From NCBI RefSeq assembly GCF_024655565.1, contig NZ_JANKOF010000001.1, positions 186,001 through 250,000 on the forward strand: a stretch of DNA of 64,000 nucleotides, read 5' to 3'. This DNA is from Nitratireductor sp. ZSWI3. Lineage in GTDB: Bacteria > Pseudomonadota > Alphaproteobacteria > Rhizobiales > Rhizobiaceae. Positions 61,841-64,000 of this stretch are shown piece by piece. The notes below the pieces were generated by a model that saw only the letters and a program-made list of their open reading frames with translations, was not told the origin of the DNA and ran no database searches. A program made the translations under genes and the position numbers. Within the stretch, counting starts at the first letter, position 1. Each line of letters opens with the position of its first letter.

Positions 61841-62548
61841 ATGGAACCTATCCTCATATATGGCTTCCCGGCGGGAAGCTCCATGGGGCTCGTCGCTGCG
61901 CTCGAGTGGCTGGGGCATTCCTACAGGCTCTGTCGCGTCGACATGCTCGGCGAGATGCGGGAGCCATCCTACAGGCGGCTCAATCCGCGCGTCGAGACGC
62001 CGGCCCTGATCACCGACCGGGGCGATGTGCTGACGGAAACCATGGCGATCGCCGCCTGGTTGGAGGCGCGTGACACGAAACGACGGGTCAGCTTCGATCC
62101 GCTGTCGCGCGAGGCGGAACGCATGCACCAACTCATGGCGTTCATCAATACGGGCTTCACCGGTGCGTTCGGGCCGCTTTGGGCCGCGATGGAAATGCAG
62201 CCGCCCAACCCGGCGATGCAATCGGCTCTGAGGGAATGGGGCAGCGAAAGCGTCATCGAACGCCATGACCGGCTCGAAGAGATGATCGGAGACACCCGGT
62301 TTCTGATCGCCGATCAGCCGACGCTGGCTGACGGCATTCTGATCGGGGTTGCCCGTTGGCTCGATTTCCATCAGGTGGCCGACAAGGCCCGCTGGCCGAA
62401 ACTTGCCGCCCTTAGAACCCGCATCGAGGCCGATCCGGCCGTCATTCATGCCGCGTCGCTGGAGAACGGTGAGATGTCTCCGGGAAACGGGGCGTGCCGA
62501 GGCCATGTCCCGTTGACGGAAGTCATCGACCGGTTCGGCTCGAAATAG
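61841..62548 (+). CDS. Glutathione S-transferase family protein
   Basis: A 235-aa GST. The N-terminal thioredoxin fold starts ILIYGFPAGSSMGLVAALEW, with the cis-Pro region NPRVETPALI and the Glu/Thr gamma-glutamyl site LTETMAIAAWLEA. A helical C-domain contains ADQPTLADGILIGVARWLDF. The catalytic residue is likely Ser in PAGSS. ATG 61841 chosen over 61811. Substrate unknown; divergent HxlR gene next door. Confidence 0.85.
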   Translation: MEPILIYGFPAGSSMGLVAALEWLGHSYRLCRVDMLGEMREPSYRRLNPRVETPALITDRGDVLTETMAIAAWLEARDTKRRVSFDPLSREAERMHQLMAFINTGFTGAFGPLWAAMEMQPPNPAMQSALREWGSESVIERHDRLEEMIGDTRFLIADQPTLADGILIGVARWLDFHQVADKARWPKLAALRTRIEADPAVIHAASLENGEMSPGNGACRGHVPLTEVIDRFGSK

Positions 62549-62761
62549 CCACTGCGCGCGGCCCGCAATCGATGCCGGCCGCGCGCAAACGCCCTGCACC
62601 TCGAGCCAACGCCGCGATCTCGACCAGGCTGACCCAAGCTCGACCTCCGCAGACAACCGCTTTGCGCTCCATCGCGCCAAAGCAGACACCGACCAAAGGA
62701 AGACCAGTTCCCGTCTGCCTGCGGTGGACGCCGGGGACTCGCGCACCGTCGACGTGTAACA

Positions 62762-63556
62762 CTAGCCCGAACGGAGCGGCTTGCCGGCGCAGATCGCGTA
62801 GCGATATTGCGTCGCGCGCTCCATCGCCTTCAGGAGGCTCATATGCCGCGCCTGTGCGCGGTGGATCGCTCCGAGGCGGGTGTCGATGGTCGGCGCCTCG
62901 AAGCCTGCCTGTGCGAGCAGGCCGCAAATGTCCTCGGCCCGCGCACCGTTCGAAAAGTGGACGCGCGACAGGATGCTGCGATGGCGCGCAGTCATCTGTG
63001 TGCCGGGATCGACCGGGCCCGATCTGGCCAGCCTCAGCCTTTCGACGATCCGGCGCAGACGGGACGCCCAGGTTTCGGTGACGAAATCTCCGTCGACGAT
63101 CAGCAGGCGCCCGCCCGGCCTCAGCAGCCTCAGCCATTCGGCGAAGGCCGCTGCAGGATCGACGAGCGTCCAGACCAGATGCCGGGTGACGATGACGTCA
63201 TAGCTTTCCCGCTCTTCCATGGTGCGCTCCGCATCGCCGAGCAGAAAGCGGATGTCGCTCCCTCTCTGGCGTGCCTTGGCCTGCGCTCTGGCAAGCATGG
63301 CCTCCGACCAGTCCAGCCCAGTCACCTCGAAGCCCAGATCATGCATGAGATGGGAGACAACTCCGGTTCCGCATGCCAGATCCAGCGCCCGACGGCCTGC
63401 GCCGGAGCCCAGATGCCTGAGGATCAGCCTGTGCCAGGCCCGGCGTTCGGCATCGCAGAAGATTTCGTGCCCCACCGAGAGGTCGAACGTTTCTGCGCGC
63501 GCCGACCAGTAGTCCCGAATTTCGTCCCTGAGTGCGTAGTTGGCCAACTCCGTCAT
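62762..63556 (-). CDS. SAM-dependent methyltransferase
   Basis: A 264-aa class I methyltransferase: motif I ALDLACGTGVVSHLMHDLGF, GLDWSEAML, YDVIVTRHLVWTLVDPAAAF and LLRPGGRLLIVDGDF. The N-terminus IRDYWSARAETFDLSVGHEI resembles methyltransferases found beside metal-chelate ABC genes. ATG 63556 with aaggtg upstream; a GTG one codon earlier is possible. Divergent from the binding-protein gene at the window end, about 105 bp apart. Confidence 0.82.
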   Translation of the reverse strand: MTELANYALRDEIRDYWSARAETFDLSVGHEIFCDAERRAWHRLILRHLGSGAGRRALDLACGTGVVSHLMHDLGFEVTGLDWSEAMLARAQAKARQRGSDIRFLLGDAERTMEERESYDVIVTRHLVWTLVDPAAAFAEWLRLLRPGGRLLIVDGDFVTETWASRLRRIVERLRLARSGPVDPGTQMTARHRSILSRVHFSNGARAEDICGLLAQAGFEAPTIDTRLGAIHRAQARHMSLLKAMERATQYRYAICAGKPLRSG

Positions 63557-63661
63557 CACACCTTGCGATCCCCGTTTGGAATCGCTCTAAAAGATAATTC
63601 TTGAGAAGAGAAGTCTTATTTTATAAGTCGATGCATGAAGTCAATTTTCAGCGAGAGCGTC
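63557..63661. promoter_or_regulatory. AT-rich divergent promoter region
   Basis: A 105-bp intergenic region, much richer in A/T than its surroundings (ctaaaagataattcttgag; ttattttataa at 63617-63627). Such sequence before a metal-chelate binding protein suggests an iron-responsive operator (Fur, Irr or RirA), but no consensus box is clear enough to name. Confidence 0.3.
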
Positions 63662-64000
63662 ATGAATTTCCGTACGATCGTTGCCGCCACGGCGGTGGTC
63701 GCAGCAATCCTGTCCGCGCCTTTATCCGCAAGCGCCGAAACCGCGATGGTGACCGACGTCACCGGACGAAAGGTTGAAGTGAATGTGCCCGTGGAACGCG
63801 TCATCCTGGGCGAGGGGCGGCAGATTTATCTGGTGGCTGCGCTCGACACGGACAATCCCTTCAAGCGTGTGGTGGGATGGCGCGAGGATTTCTCCCAAGC
63901 CGATCCGGACAATTACGCCGTCTATCTCGAGAAGTTCCCCGAGATGGCGGACATTCCCACCTTCGGCGGTTTCAAGGACGGTACTTTCGACGTGGAGCAG
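63662..64000 (+). CDS. Metal-chelate-type ABC binding protein (3' end outside window)
   Basis: Partial gene, first ~113 codons. A signal peptide (IVAATAVVAAILSAPLSASA) precedes MVTDVTGRKVEVNVPVERVI, the start of FecB/BtuF-type iron-siderophore, haem or cobalamin binding domains. ATG 63662 has gagag upstream; ATG 63635 is in frame and adds nine residues. Divergent from the methyltransferase, a pairing seen in iron-chelate uptake loci. Confidence 0.8.
   Translation, partial: MNFRTIVAATAVVAAILSAPLSASAETAMVTDVTGRKVEVNVPVERVILGEGRQIYLVAALDTDNPFKRVVGWREDFSQADPDNYAVYLEKFPEMADIPTFGGFKDGTFDVEQ

Noticed and set aside
62549-62761. Several open frames in the GST/methyltransferase gap
   Set aside because: All run through neighbouring genes in shadow frames; nothing distinctive within the 213 bp.
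1-64000. CRISPR arrays, tRNA/rRNA genes, prophage or integrase genes, toxin-antitoxin pairs, secretion-system islands
   Set aside because: No regularly spaced repeats, cloverleaf candidates, integrase or transposase proteins, or paired small toxin genes were seen on either strand.

Overview
The window looks like high-GC alphaproteobacterial chromosome, most likely Hyphomicrobiales (Rhizobiales). This rests on the CpaA/B/E/F plus TadB/C style pilus locus, a CtrA-like motif near the pilin gene, AapJQMP-type amino-acid uptake, a napEFDABC operon and the many LysR-paired transport/catabolic cassettes. No tRNA, rRNA, CRISPR array, prophage or intact insertion sequence was seen. Coding density is high and nearly every gene sits in a short operon or divergent pair.

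Region 1 (1-6.8 kb, + strand) is a compact chemosensory operon of the Wsp/Frz 'alternative function' kind: CheR with a TPR tail, CheW, a two-TM methyl-accepting protein, a hybrid CheA with a C-terminal receiver, and CheB whose receiver has lost its acidic pocket. Region 2 (6.8-15.8 kb) is a Tad/Flp pilus locus converging on it. On the - strand lie cpaA, cpaB, a cpaE-tadE fusion, a second tadE, flp, cpaF, tadB and tadC; a TadG-like gene diverges on the + strand. The secretin genes cpaC/cpaD, normally between cpaB and cpaE, are absent. A strong terminator separates the pilin gene from its assembly genes.

Region 3 (15.9-23.3 kb, - strand) holds periplasmic nitrate reductase (napEFDABC) and a P2-type cation ATPase. 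Region 4 (23.3-25.7 kb) has an ArgO/LysE exporter with its divergent ArgP/LysG regulator and a small methyltransferase. Region 5 (25.8-36.8 kb, + strand) is a candidate catabolic unit: an ATPase-less LuxR/MalT-like regulator, a dipeptide-type ABC importer with fused ATPases, a hydantoinase/oxoprolinase-family protein, two tandem DUF917 (S-methyl-thiohydantoin desulfurase family) proteins and a binding protein. Region 6 (36.9-43.1 kb) is an AapJQMP-like importer led by a cystathionine beta-lyase-like PLP enzyme, with a divergent LysR gene.

Region 7 (43.2-47 kb) is a copper module (cueR, copA, divergent copZ and a DUF305 protein) whose divergent promoters form a perfect 29-bp inverted repeat. 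Region 8 (47-64 kb) is a patchwork of LysR/HxlR regulators beside small enzymes: PhzF, two epoxide-hydrolase-like proteins, a tripartite tricarboxylate transporter with an orphan PxpA and a diaminopropionate ammonia-lyase-like enzyme, an imine-reductase-like enzyme with a GFA protein, a GST and a methyltransferase. The window ends inside a metal-chelate-type binding protein.

The points most worth attention are the CpaE-TadE fusion, the missing secretin genes, the degenerate CheB receiver beside a Tad locus, the HyuA/DUF917x2/ABC unit, the doubled CueR operator, and a 14-bp element shared by the tricarboxylate-transporter and pxpA upstream regions.
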